Positions 51,201 to 59,210 of a stretch of DNA of 64,000 nt are shown here, piece after piece. The position numbers and the translations under genes are program-made. The stretch spans positions 6,444,818 to 6,508,817 of the forward strand of contig BROE01000001.1 in NCBI GenBank assembly GCA_036571765.1, in the 5' to 3' direction. The stretch is from Plecoglossus altivelis (lineage: Eukaryota > Chordata > Actinopteri > Osmeriformes > Plecoglossidae). The notes under the pieces are model-generated. The model ran no database searches. It was not told where the DNA came from and was given only the letters and a program-made list of their open reading frames with translations. Each line of letters begins with the position of its first letter. The stretch's first letter is position 1.

Positions 51201-54200
51201 TCGTTGTATGTGCCTACAAACACCTGGACAATAGCCATAATGAGTGTTGCTACAACACACCTGTTGAAAGTGTTTAAAGTGCCAGATAATTAATTGGTGG
51301 CACAGACGCAGAATGAGAAAGGGATATTGATTTTTCTGCAAAGCACACTGCGAATCTACAGTTTTCCTCCACTAGACCGCAAGCTATCAACAGAACTGGG
51401 TGCAATTACTTTTCAGAATAATTTTACATTACCTACTTATCAGAGAGCTGGCTCTCTTGTTTTCACATGGAAATCAACAATTAGCAGAACTTGGTGCAAA
51501 TATCTGTTCCATCAGGAAGTTTAGTCTACTGAAACCAAAAAACTTTGGCACCATGATACTATGTAGATACCATGCAACAAAGGTCTGAATAGCGCTTGAG
51601 TAAAAATGGTAAAGTATTAAATAAGGTACGGTCTTCTCCACATTGGTGAGAGCATTCCAATCTATACTCTATGGGCTGGCTAAGGCTTCTCCTTCAGCAA
51701 GGTTGCCCAATCCACAGGAGAGCCCATTCATTGACGAGCTCCAGAGAGGGACACTGTATATCTGCACAAGATTCTGAGGCACCAACTACATTTGCCTTGA
51801 GAAGTGCAAACACATTCATTCCCATGTTGGATTGATTCACTGAGGTCGATGCCTCGAGGTCGCTGCTTCCTCGGCTGTCAGGGGGACTCCGTTCTTAGTC
51901 TTCACAGCTTCTACAAATCCTGGCATAGTGAGGGTAAGCACCTGGAATAATAAACTGGCTCGGAATATTTGTCACTGTGCTGTTTTTCACTGTACACTCA
52001 TGTCACTTTATAAGCTGTGTTGGGTACTATTGAAGTAACAATACCTTTTGTAAAAAAAGAACTGGCAATCAGCAGAAACTGAGAGAAGTCATTGGGCCAC
52101 TGTGTGGAGATGTGTTTCTGTCTCTAGAATACATTAAAACCAGCCACATATTTCTAATGGGTTGATTTATGACACAGGTGGGAGGATGGGTAACTAGAAC
52201 AATAGGAGCCACAAAGACAATGTGCATCGTGATGGCTTGAAGGACGATTACTCACAACGCCACTTAAATCCCTGGGGAAACCACTGGATTTGCAAATGTT
52301 TCATAAGAGGCAGTAACCCAACGTCCTCGATATGTTTGGAGGGGAGTCGTGGGTGGATGAGAAACGCACGGGGATGAGACAAGTGGAGACTGGACTGTGT
52401 CTGCACCAGTCCAACCTGTATCCGTTATAGCAATGTGCATTTGATTGACCACAGCTGACACTTAAGGGGCTAGTTTGTCCATTTATTTTCACTAATCTTT
52501 GCAAACGTACCCACGTTTTTGGCAATACTTGTAATCACTTTTCAGATCTATTTGACCTTATTTACTCATCAGAGCATTGGCTCTCTTGTTTTCAAATGGA
52601 AATCAACTATTAGAAATACATATTCACGTTTCTGGCAGTACCTACAAATATTCCTAAATAATGTAAATTTTGTTGCCAGGGCGTAGAGTTCCAAACATGG
52701 TAACAGTATTGGTTCACTATTTCACCCTCTTGTGGACACCATTCATTACTGTAATTGGTAATCCTGCTGATACAGAGGAAAGCCACTTCATCATAGAAAT
52801 ACTGCTATAATCATTCTACAACTAGGTCATTGGTATAGCAGAGAGTCAGGTATTGGAAGTTGTGTTTCTAGGCTGTCTAGTTCCTTCGGTGGAAATGTTT
52901 GTGGCCAAGAATATAGTCAGTTAAACAGACAGGTCTGCTGGTGGAGCCAGGAAGTCAGGGGATTCCTTCTGACAGTACAGTTAGATAGTCCAGTTATATA
53001 AAGCAGAGTGGAGGGATCCTCCCTCCATCCCATTATGTATTGTTAAAACAGTACACCACAGGCACTTCAGTTGTAAATTAGGACACTCAGCAACACATAT
53101 TAAATTTAGATATAGAACCACTTATGACTATGACTTAAATTAGACTGCTAGGAAACAGTTAAGAGGTGCGGGACCAATTGCAATTTCTCTACTTGTGTTC
53201 TTGTTACGAATACACAAATACAAACAAACCAGAGGGCTTTGACAATAAAAAGGAGCTACGAAGAGTACAGGATGAAGCTCTGTTTGTGTTTGTGAGTACA
53301 TGTCTCTCTCTCGCACGGGTGTGTGAATGTGTGTTTGTGTCTGTGCGTGTGTGTGAGGAAACATCAGACTTCCAACACATCAAGGGGCACAAGGCCAATC
53401 AAGCCATCACATGAAAAACCATAACTTATCCTATACAATTCTCTTTCTCTCTCTCTACCTGTGAGTGTATGTGTGTGTGTGCTGAAACCTCTAGAACCAG
53501 ACAGCGAATATAGAGTTAAATGTTAAACTCTCTCTAGGCTAAACCTCTTAACAGACTTCAACATTTTCTTTCAAAAGGAGAGTTGCTAACATCAAGACTC
53601 ATACCATCCTTGGTATAGAGGGAGATCTCCACCTTCCTCTCCTCGGCTCCCAGCAGAGCCTTAGCCATCTGGGCCACAGCCGGCCTCTTGGTGTGCGGCC
53701 CGTACAGGAAGCTGCAGGTGCATGGCTTCTGCATAACCTCGGCACGCGTGTAGCCACACATGCCACAGAAGGCGTCATTGCAGAAAATAATGGCACAGTT
53801 TTCCACACGTGCGTTGGCGATGATGAACTTGCGGTCTGGGCAAAGAGTGAGGAAAGAAGAGGAAAAAGATATGGAGAGAGGAAGAGAGCGAGGGCAGGGT
53901 TTACTGTTACTGGGTGCAAGAGGATCCTGTGAAGGAATTTATATACGTATATACAGTACATACAATTGTAAACAGTTTAAACAAATGAATAGGATGAGAG
54001 TTGGTATTGTCTGATTCCATCCAGACTCCAGAACAGGGATGTTTGGTTTAACTTGAGTGGGGTGTGGGGTAACATCTAACATCACATAGTGTGACAGTCA
54101 TATACAAAATGTAAGAGGGGCACTGTGCATGCTATTAGACACACACGATTCTGAAGAGACATGAGGACTTTGACTGTAAGTTGGCTTAGTCTATGCTTTC

Positions 54201-54775
54201 ACTTAAGAAAAAGAGAGTAATGCTTGTCAGTAAAGAATAGGTTGTTTTATATCTTCTTATCCGACTTAGATTTGCTCAATGATTTGTGATCCTTCACGGG
54301 AAGGTGTCGATTCTCATTCAAAATAACATAGTGGAACTACTACAAGCCAGTAGCAACAGTGTTACTTTACTTGAATTGTATGTACTGTCTTTCAGACATA
54401 TTTACTTTCTTCATTGTGTTGTTTGCCTATAACATAAACTCAATTAACAATTTATTTTACTTAAAGTAAATACAAAAGTATAAAAACAAGGATGACGTAT
54501 AAATAATATAGGATATTGGATATATATGTATACATATAATACATATAAATATATTTAGTATAGGATATTATATTTATTATAATAATATAGAAGTAATTTG
54601 CTTCTAATGTATCCTTCTCTTAGGAAACAGATCATGTTAATTTCATAAACGACCAAGAGTTTCCCAGGGCAAAAAATGAAAAGAAACGATCTTACTTACT
54701 CTGTCCTTCAAATTTCCGTATTATCGTATCCAAAAAGGTGTTCTGAGGAGCGACGTGTCCTCGTCTGACAGGCAT
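29249..54775 (-). CDS. kcnh2: ERG-type voltage-gated potassium channel (Kv11.1), ERG1a form, 15 coding exons
   Basis: The product is a plasma-membrane tetrameric K+ channel carrying the delayed-rectifier current IKr. Coding exons on the minus strand: 54775-54700, 53835-53605, 47326-47162, 47027-46584, 46371-46163, 34800-34378, 34245-33849, 33766-33567, 33361-33109, 32631-32438, 32278-32173, 31997-31722, 31584-31371, 30896-30551 and 29596-29249. They sum to 3,882 nt (1,293 residues plus stop) with every junction in phase, longer than human KCNH2 (1,159). Order: N-cap MPVRRGHVAPQNTFLDT, PAS domain (about 26-135), S1-S3 (376-516), S4-S5 and the pore (517-648) with filter SVGFGN, S6 with the drug-site Tyr and Phe (MYASIFG), C-linker and cNBD (about 680-860), coiled coil (about 1050-1085), and a tail ending RSDPGS like human HGSDPGS. 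The ERG1b exon and LSLPGD tail favour KCNH2 over KCNH6 or KCNH7; some S1-S2 residues (SDQEE, NVER) resemble those paralogues. Confidence 0.93.
29597..30550. other. kcnh2 intron 14
   Basis: No exon or clear repeat. A 105-codon plus-strand open frame at 30,184-30,501 has no supporting context. Confidence 0.55.
30551..30896 (-). CDS. kcnh2: kcnh2 exon 14
   Basis: Phase-2 acceptor (TTTCTTTAG) and phase-0 donor (GTAAGC). It encodes the second half of the C-terminal coiled coil (LESRMSTDMGAIMQLLQRQM), then VPPSYSTVTF and a Ser/Pro-rich linker. It is much longer than I recall for the human exon, owing to the proline-rich segment. Confidence 0.9.
31037..31110. repeat. AT-rich TTAATTATTTAA repeat
   Basis: About 70 bases of TTTAATTATTTAATTA-type sequence in kcnh2 intron 13, largely self-complementary. 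Confidence 0.75.
31371..31584 (-). CDS. kcnh2: kcnh2 exon 13
   Basis: Acceptor CCCCTCTAG, donor GTGGAG. It encodes AFSGVSNIFSLWGENR, conserved with human KCNH2, a Pro-rich spacer, and the first half of the tetramerising coiled coil (ENRLDLLQRQLHR). Confidence 0.92.
31722..31997 (-). CDS. kcnh2: kcnh2 exon 12
   Basis: A 276-nt exon with phase-1 junctions, acceptor AACCTAG, donor GTACAA. It is Ser/Glu-rich (SSEDEEEESVLTD) and ends with TTCNSLS, which aligns with the human TCNPLSG boundary before AFSGVSN. The acceptor is the weakest of the gene; an alternative AG lies about ten bases upstream. Confidence 0.82.
32173..32278 (-). CDS. kcnh2: kcnh2 exon 11
   Basis: A 106-nt exon, acceptor TTGTTTAG and donor GTATGA. 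It encodes NNLFADTVGSEDSDQGGYTG and then RLHKHKLSLQQKSER. Position, size and the basic KHKLS motif match the human segment after FNLRD. Confidence 0.85.
32438..32631 (-). CDS. kcnh2: kcnh2 exon 10, end of cyclic-nucleotide-binding homology domain
   Basis: A 194-nt exon, donor GTGAGT. It encodes KNDIFGEPINLYGRPGKS, DVRALTYCDLHKI and EVLDMYPEFSDYFW, then FNLRD. These are core C-terminal cNBD residues of the ERG family. Confidence 0.95.
33109..33361 (-). CDS. kcnh2: kcnh2 exon 9, C-linker and cNBD
   Basis: A 253-nt exon, acceptor TTCTCCCAG, donor GTAGGG. It encodes VLKGFPECLQADICLHLNRT, KGCLRALAMRFKTTHAPPGD and [20 protein letters not shown]. The ERG cNBD does not bind cAMP strongly in known members, so the fold is probably structural. 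Confidence 0.96.
33567..33766 (-). CDS. kcnh2: kcnh2 exon 8, S6 end and C-linker
   Basis: A 200-nt exon, acceptor CTCCCCAG and donor GTGAGT. It encodes [20 protein letters not shown], which includes the Tyr and Phe that in human KCNH2 form the inner-cavity drug site, then [20 protein letters not shown]. Confidence 0.97.
33849..34245 (-). CDS. kcnh2: kcnh2 exon 7, S4 to S6 with pore
   Basis: A 397-nt exon, acceptor CCCTTCCAG and donor GTAAGT. It encodes the voltage sensor ([20 protein letters not shown]), S5, the turret, the pore helix and selectivity filter SLTSVGFGNISPN, and the start of S6. The turret (SGAARIGWLDSLGDQLG) differs from human KCNH2 and resembles KCNH6/7 in part. Confidence 0.97.
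34378..34800 (-). CDS. kcnh2: kcnh2 exon 6, S1 to S3 (first exon common to 1a and 1b)
   Basis: A 423-nt exon, acceptor TCCTACAG, donor GTGGGA. It begins VLSLGADVLPEYKLQTPRI, the residues that follow both ERG1a exon 5 and ERG1b exon 1. It contains S1 (LLLVIYTAIFTPY), S2 (VVDLIVDIMFIVDI) and S3 (GWFLIDMVAAIPFDLL). Confidence 0.96.
34830..35025. repeat. GAGGAGAGGTGA purine minisatellite
   Basis: About 200 bases of GAGAGGTGAGGAGAG variants. The reverse frames look like repeated Ser/Pro/Leu peptides and are artefacts. Confidence 0.9.
35743..35912. repeat. (CA)n microsatellite with CTCACTCC interruptions
   Basis: Three CA tracts, the longest about 23 units, separated by CTCACTCC and ATACA elements. 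Confidence 0.95.
37150..37240. repeat. (GACA)n(GGCA)n microsatellite
   Basis: Four GACA units followed by about 18 GGCA units, one of the purest tetranucleotide arrays in the window. Confidence 0.95.
39490..39609 (-). CDS. kcnh2: kcnh2 alternative first exon, ERG1b N-terminus
   Basis: A 40-codon open segment starts at ATG 39609 and ends at donor GTGAGT in phase 0, matching exon 6 at 34800. It ends RVKRAVRISSIVAQE, nearly identical to the human ERG1b end RVRRAVRISSLVAQE that joins VLSLGADV. The short form lacks the PAS domain and, in mammals, speeds deactivation when co-assembled with 1a. The frame is also open to an ATG at 39705; 39609 is preferred because the resulting 40 residues are close to the human 36. 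Predicted short isoform is about 958 residues. Confidence 0.88.
39610..40450 (-). promoter_or_regulatory. presumed ERG1b promoter and 5' UTR
   Basis: Upstream of the ERG1b ATG on the minus strand. Purine-rich minus-strand sequence (40,030-40,110 and 40,380-40,440) but no clear TATA box. Assigned by position, because the short isoform needs its own start site. Confidence 0.3.
40865..40909. repeat. (CT)n microsatellite
   Basis: About 20 CT units within a longer pyrimidine stretch. Confidence 0.9.
44484..44782. repeat. 33-bp minisatellite
   Basis: About nine copies of a 33-bp unit containing AGGACAGAGGCAGACAGAGG and GGCAGGCAGAG. It yields repeating 11-residue peptides in open frames on both strands (for example QTEGQAELGQR) that have no other coding support. 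Confidence 0.95.
46163..46371 (-). CDS. kcnh2: kcnh2 exon 5
   Basis: A 209-nt exon, acceptor CTCCCCAG, donor GTCAGT. It encodes AMTRQSSMPNTTSDSDPFRF and DIIAPCKLIDRTHNVTEKVTQ. The TSDSD and RTHNVTEKVTQ motifs flank the linker that joins the ERG1a N-terminus to S1. The middle of the exon is diverged from the human sequence. Confidence 0.93.
46372..46583. other. short kcnh2 intron 4 with imperfect tandem repeat
   Basis: Contains two copies of a roughly 37-bp unit (CAGCCTGTCCCA then CCCAAAGTTCTGACCCAGCC) at about 46,475-46,562. Confidence 0.65.
46584..47027 (-). CDS. kcnh2: kcnh2 exon 4, cytoplasmic N-linker
   Basis: A 444-nt exon, acceptor GGCCCCCAG, donor GTGGGA. It encodes ARRRRFRLLLRSLSSSKGS, then HESVALDKLL and SLRHAASVDEIKIRR, ending RPSSTG. 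The counterparts in human (FRLKLPALLALT, SESLALDEVTAM, RRASSADDIEAM, HASTGAM) occur in the same order. Confidence 0.9.
47162..47326 (-). CDS. kcnh2: kcnh2 exon 3, end of PAS domain
   Basis: A 165-nt exon, acceptor GCATCCAG, donor GTAACG. It encodes VCFQCLIDVVPVKNEDGLVI and MFILNFE, the C-terminal beta strands of the ERG PAS domain. Confidence 0.95.
48254..48292. repeat. (CT)n microsatellite
   Basis: About 18 CT units in kcnh2 intron 2. Confidence 0.95.
49391..49512 (+). repeat. inverted repeat, left arm
   Basis: Matches the reverse complement of 50,781-50,902 at roughly 85-90% by eye, including a shared TGGGCCCAGGGGGTGAG end and GAATGTCAGAGTGGTCAA start. The arms lie about 1.27 kb apart. 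Confidence 0.8.
50590..50780. repeat. GA-rich simple sequence
   Basis: Imperfect GAGAGA/GAGAAAGA repeats next to the right inverted-repeat arm. Confidence 0.8.
50781..50902 (-). repeat. inverted repeat, right arm
   Basis: Reverse-oriented partner of 49,391-49,512. Both arms give similar short peptides in opposite strands (MSEWS..PRRVI), which is how the pair was noticed. Confidence 0.8.
51400..51486 (+). repeat. diverged direct repeat, copy 1
   Basis: Shares TGGCTCTCTTGTTTTCA, ATGGAAATCAAC and CAGAG blocks with 52,531-52,613, with small gaps. Probably an old interspersed element. Confidence 0.65.
52531..52613 (+). repeat. diverged direct repeat, copy 2
   Basis: Second copy of the block at 51,400-51,486, same orientation and 1.1 kb downstream. 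Confidence 0.65.
53605..53835 (-). CDS. kcnh2: kcnh2 exon 2, PAS domain
   Basis: A 231-nt exon, acceptor TTTGCCCAG, donor GTATGA. It encodes RKFIIANARVENCAIIFCND, GYTRAEVMQKPCTC and KALLGAEERKVEISLYTKDG, the core of the eag-type PAS domain that slows deactivation of ERG1a. Confidence 0.96.
53836..54699. other. kcnh2 intron 1
   Basis: About 860 bases, AT-rich toward 54,480-54,600. No other feature is seen. Confidence 0.7.
54700..54775 (-). CDS. kcnh2: kcnh2 exon 1, ERG1a N-cap
   Basis: ATG at 54775, donor GTAAGT below 54700, phase 1. It encodes MPVRRGHVAPQNTFLDTIIR and KFEGQ, which is essentially invariant across vertebrate ERG channels and fixes the start codon. Confidence 0.97.
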
Positions 54776-56311
54776 GTTGGTACAGTAGCCTCTTCCCTGC
54801 GCTTATGAAAGTTGGACTGACTGACCTGTCTGTCGCAGGTGTCTGCGTTCAACGCTACTAACTGGTTTTCTCCAAATAAGTACTGCGTGGATAAGGTGCT
54901 AATAATCTATTCTGTTCCTTTCGCGGAAGTTGACCAATGATTTTTATATAGGATATGTAACTTATATTTATATAGGCTATTTATATAAACATGTCAAATT
55001 ATATTTAGGCTACTTGCGCTCATCCAAGTCGTTGCTTACCACGCTCCAAGGCACCGCCTCATGTTTTGAAAGGGTGCTGCAATTCTCGGTTCTATTGGTT
55101 TACATAGTTGACATGCGGAGGTCTGGATAGGCTGGGACTGGTGCTGATGCTGCTGTGAGGGTTGGAAGACCATACATGTGACGACCATAACAGAATAATA
55201 GACCAAGATCCAAACACATGACCAAACTCATCCATTGTATAATATCCGATGTATCTATATGATAACCTGATATATCTGTAGGACTACTATATGAAAACAG
55301 AACCCAAAATGTTGCTCAAGAGCCACAGAATGGTATATTGTTTGAGATACCACAAGATGTGTTCAAATTGTGATCCATACAACAAAATGATTAAGACTGG
55401 TTATGATCACAGTCCAAGAGTCTAATGATGGTATAATATAATCACAGCATGGGAGGTTCACTTTACAATTGCACACATCTTATTCCGGCTACATTGGGTT
55501 ACATTTATTAAATACTATAGAGAGCACTTAAACATTTTCACAAAAAATCTTGTTTTCACAAAATAATGAACAGCAGACAAATGTCCAACAGCCCTAAGTT
55601 CTAGGGCCTACATTCAGACCGATCTCAGGTTCACACATTCTTTACCAGTGATTTATTTGATGTAAATTTTAATGGAAGCAGTGAGACTGTCGCAGTTTGA
55701 AAAACATCACAACATATGATGTCACTGCATTGCCATAACGGGATATTATGTATTTTGAATTACCATAACGGGAAATTATGTATAGGAAACAAATATACGT
55801 TCATCATTCTGGACGCTTCAATCATAATATGTCTTGGCATAGCATTGAAATGGAGAGTACAGGGACATCTGGTGGTTTGCAGACATCATAGCATCCACTG
55901 TCATTATAGCATCCATAGACTACATAGACTGCAGATGATAGATATTTTATAGCCTACACAAAGTTTATGTTGTTGCGATTTTATACTGTAATTTACTAAT
56001 AAATTAAGCATGAAAGGCTAGCTCTAGCCAGAGATGCGTGCCATGCTTGTTCACCGAAAATGTGCCTTTTTGCTCGCCTTAGCTAATTACGTAGCTCAAC
56101 GTACTCTTCGATTACGTACAATTGTAGTGCGGAAGCAGTCCTAATCAGGCTATAAAAACATAACAGTGCTGCTGCCTCGTAGCCAACAGTTTTTTAAAAA
56201 TATTAGGAACGCACTGTCTACTACTAAAACGCAACTGCGTCCTTTTGTTTTTATTTTCGTACAAGGCGTATTGTTAAATTCAATCGGAGAGTCACTAACC
56301 AAAATCCTATA
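54776..56311. promoter_or_regulatory. head-to-head intergenic region of kcnh2 (ERG1a promoter) and zinc-finger gene 1
   Basis: The 5' UTR and promoter of both divergent genes must lie in these 1.5 kb. An imperfect 30-bp tandem duplication (CCATAACGGG then ATATTATGTA) sits at 55,733-55,788. No TATA box or CpG island is obvious on either side. Confidence 0.5.
55733..55788. repeat. 30-bp tandem duplication
   Basis: Two copies of CCATAACGGG(A/G)..ATTATGTAT, the second truncated. Confidence 0.7.
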
Positions 56312-56561
56312 ATGGCGAATTTTTTGCCTTTTCACACGCAGGTCACCTCGATTATGGGGGTCTTTGTAGACGCGGCCGTGACACAAATTTGCGAACTTGT
56401 TGATGAAGGATATGCAGTTTTACGATTGGAAATATCCAGAAGTCAAAAGGAAAACGAAGAGTTAAAGGAGAAATTGTTGAGAATGGAGATGGGTAATATG
56501 CTAGGACTTGGAAACGTCGCGCCTGCGGTGCACGAGCGCACCCCATTCTATACAACGTCAG
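56312..56561 (+). CDS. zinc-finger gene 1 exon 1, helical leader
   Basis: ATG context GGCG before and start of a 83-codon leader ending TPFYTTS, then donor GTATTC in phase 1. It is clearly paralogous to exon 1 of the next gene (ICELVD-x-GYAVL, SQKENE). Confidence 0.85.
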
Positions 56562-58252
56562 GTATTCGAAACATTTGGCTACACCACTTGTTCTGTCATT
56601 TCATTCACTACGTTGAATCAACACATGTAAATCCTCTTGTCTGTCTTTCATCAATGTCGTGTGCTATTCCCAAGAGGAGGATCGATGTTCTAACAGGAGA
56701 TCTTCCTTGGAGCCAGAGTTCGATGGCTTGTGTGACAGTGGAGAGCAACCAAGCCTAGATGGGGATCACCTGCTGACTGATGCAGAGAAGGTCATAAGAA
56801 ATTTATAGTGTCTCAAGTCATGTGATAGATCAATAAAAAAACCTCTTATTAGTTTTCTTTCTAACGTTAAACTTATTCTCACAAATGATTTTGTGTTGTA
56901 TTTATAATGTTTTAAAAATTTGTTTATTTTGCAGTCTGTGGAGAAATTCCCCATCCTAATCAAGGAAGAAGTACACGAGGATGACTTTGATATGTCCTGG
57001 CCACAAAAAGAACTAGAAATTGATAGAGAGGGTAAGTATTGGGACAAGTCAGACACAATTCCATGATATACATTGTATAATGTCTACACATTATACATTA
57101 TACGTGTTGTTCTTGTACTCATTGTTTAACTTGCAAGTGAGAAACTGCACACGTATTGTACATTGTCTATATTTTTATTGTAGTTCATCTTTGTTCTGAT
57201 CATAACGGTAAGCTCTGACAAGTACAGTATTTCAACAGCAACTATTTGATTTTTCACACGTGTCAAATTCTTTTGTGGTTTATTGTTCTTTCCTGTTCAC
57301 AGGCAGCTATACTGATGATGAAAGAAATATTGACAAAATTGGGCTGAACAGGACAAACCATGTTTCTAAAGAGTGCACTCTGGTTATCAAAGCAGACCCG
57401 GAAGAGCAAACACTCGAACAAATGGAGGACATATCTGTGGAACAGAGAAACACAGGATTTGCAACAAATTTTAATAAGAGTCTGTTTCCAAATACTGAAC
57501 CAGATTCTGAAGACCCAGCTTGTTCTAATGCTGCTGATATCATCCCCTCATATTTCTCAGGCAGCCCTGGGACACAGATGTCATTAGATGAGACGAGCAC
57601 AACTAGGGGACGGTTGTCAAATGTCAAATTTCACACAGTTAAACCGAAAGTTGTACTGGATTCTGAAGCCAACAGTGACCATTATAAATCGAATAGAAGT
57701 ACACTGCCATTTCAAATGCAGAAAGGTATGTCTGCTCTTGATGGCTGTGGTAACTTAAGCGAGAGGCATTTCTTGAGTCGTCGGAAGAGCCAAAGAGACA
57801 ACAGAGCTAGATTAAAACTATCTACTGGCCAACGAATCATGCCGAACACAGAACATGGCCTTCATGAAGGGAGCAGTCAAGAGAAGCAATTCATATGTGG
57901 GTTTTGTGGGAAGAGTTTCACTGGTCAAAGATATCTCCAAGCTCATCAACGAGTTCACACAGGAGAGAAACCATATAGCTGTTCTCATTGTGGGAAAAGA
58001 TTTGGCCAAGCAAGTTATCTTCGGAAACATCAGACAATTCACACAGGGGTAAAACCATATGGTTGTCCGCTGTGTGGAAAGCGCTTTGCAGATTCCAGTA
58101 ACCTCATCAGACACAAAGGCGTTCATACAGGAGAAAGACCATTCATCTGCATCCACTGTGGCTTACGGTTTGCTGTAAAACACAACCTTAGAATTCACTT
58201 GCAGAAGAACCATCCACATTCTTCTGGAACTAGAATTGGAGATATACATTGA
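56312..58252 (+). CDS. C2H2 zinc-finger protein 1 (four fingers), four coding exons
   Basis: A probable nuclear DNA-binding regulator. Exons: 56312-56561, 56675-56790, 56935-57031 and 57303-58252, 1,413 nt, 470 residues, all in phase. The N-terminus (MANFLPFHTQVTSIMGVFVD then QICELVDEGYAVLRLEI and RSQKENEELKEKLLRME) is a short helical, probably coiled-coil leader seen on many fish zinc-finger proteins. The middle is acidic and unstructured. Four Kruppel-type fingers fill about residues 351-465 with TGEKP-like linkers; the last ends in HLQKNH. Predicted base-contact residues (-1,2,3,6) are GRYA, QSYK, DSNR and VHNI. No KRAB, SCAN or BTB domain is seen. The exon 2 donor (GTCATA) is weak. Target genes cannot be inferred. 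Confidence 0.82.
56675..56790 (+). CDS. zinc-finger gene 1 exon 2
   Basis: Too small to stand out as an open frame. Acceptor TTCCCAAG and donor GTCATA. Reading from phase 1 gives EEDRCSNRRSSLEPEFDG and then DHLLTDAEK with no stop, consistent with the acidic linker. Confidence 0.65.
56935..57031 (+). CDS. zinc-finger gene 1 exon 3
   Basis: Acceptor TTATTTTGCAG, donor GTAAGT. It encodes SVEKFPILIKEEVHEDDF and SWPQKELEIDRE. The FPILIKEE stretch resembles the IK-x-E sumoylation consensus common in this protein class. Confidence 0.75.
57184..57207 (+). CDS. candidate 24-nt in-frame micro-exon of zinc-finger gene 1
   Basis: A pyrimidine tract and AG (TTTTTATTGTAG) precede 24 bases that are followed by GTAAGC. 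Inserted between exons 3 and 4 it keeps phase 1 and adds eight residues, VHLCSDHN, without a stop. Its use can only be guessed from splice sites. Confidence 0.5.
57303..58252 (+). CDS. zinc-finger gene 1 exon 4, acidic linker and zinc fingers
   Basis: Acceptor TGTTCACAG, phase 1, starts GSYTDDERNIDKIG. It contains the Cys2-His2 fingers (CGFCGKSF, CSHCGKRF, CPLCGKRF, CIHCGLRF) and a stop at 58250-58252. Confidence 0.92.
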
Positions 58253-58314
58253 AAACCTTTTTACAACATCTTGCATTCACTGTACTGTTTGTTACATACT
58301 GTATACACACATGG

Positions 58315-58320
58315 AATAAA
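58315..58320 (+). terminator. poly(A) signal of zinc-finger gene 1
   Basis: AATAAA about 60 bases after the stop codon. Confidence 0.7.
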
Positions 58321-58921
58321 ATTGAAGCCATATGTTCATGTTTCATATCATTTACTTGACCAATCCAATAACACATCAATGAGTTATTAACTTTATTTTG
58401 GCTTGTTGCTTCATTATAAGATGTATTTTAGGTTAGTATTACTGTACAAGCTATTCCATGCCATGCAAATCATCAGAAGACGGAAAAACGCTCGTTTTTC
58501 TTGGATGTGTTTTTTCGGAGTCAGGTTCACCACTATAAGCCCACCCCACAGTAGTGTCTACGTTGACCAAACGACCAATATGTAAGGCTTAATTGCAACT
58601 GTAGAAGTATGCCACAATTCATATTCTGTTCAATACATTAATGATGTAGCAACATCGATAAACTAATGATACTGAATGATTAATGTTCCATGTACAAATT
58701 AGCTGAGGCTGAACGTGTCTGGACATTGGGCAGAGGCCACATAGTCTTGTAACTACGCGTGCGCAGTAGGAAAAAAACGTGTCAAGTACTTCCTGGTCAG
58801 CATCAGCTCCCTATTTACATTGTGATGAGAAAAGAAAACAAGTCTTTATTGTTCGTTTAGCATCCACACAAATTCTCTTTTTAAAGATACTCTTTCTAAA
58901 GGCAACAGATCGACACATACG
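58321..58921. other. spacer between the two zinc-finger genes
   Basis: About 600 bases, holding the promoter and 5' UTR of zinc-finger gene 2. A CGCGTGCGCAG motif lies at about 58,757-58,768. No coding signal is seen. Confidence 0.5.
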
Positions 58922-59210
58922 ATGTCAAATTCAGTAACATTTCAAACGCAGCTAGCCTCCATTATGGAGGTACTGGCAAACGCGGCCGTGGCTGAAATAT
59001 GCGAACTCGTTGACAATGGCTATGCCGTCCTGCATTTAGAAATAACCCGAAGTCAGAAGGAGAACGAGGTATTAAAAAGAAAAATGCGTCTGATGGAGCT
59101 TAAAGTGGCCCGTGCGTCTGCACTAAGAACAGCGGGAATAGGAAGTTCAATTTTTGCTAGCAGTCGAGCTCGAGCCAATCTTGTGAATGATCCGAAAAGG
59201 ACTCCAAGCT
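58922..59210 (+). CDS. zinc-finger gene 2 exon 1, helical leader
   Basis: ATG at 58922, donor GTAAGT after 59210, phase 1. It encodes the SIMEVLANAAVAEICELVDN leader followed by a basic KRKMRLMELKVAR helix. Confidence 0.9.

Larger units (their letters stand above)
47327..53604. other. kcnh2 intron 2 (6.3 kb)
   Basis: No coding exon. It carries a CT microsatellite (48,254-48,292), an inverted repeat pair (49,391-49,512 and 50,781-50,902), a GA-rich block between them, and a diverged direct repeat pair (51,400-51,486 and 52,531-52,613). Confidence 0.6.

Noticed and set aside
57307..58156. Antisense frames opposite zinc-finger exon 4
   Set aside because: Shadows of the real coding strand; no start or splice support.
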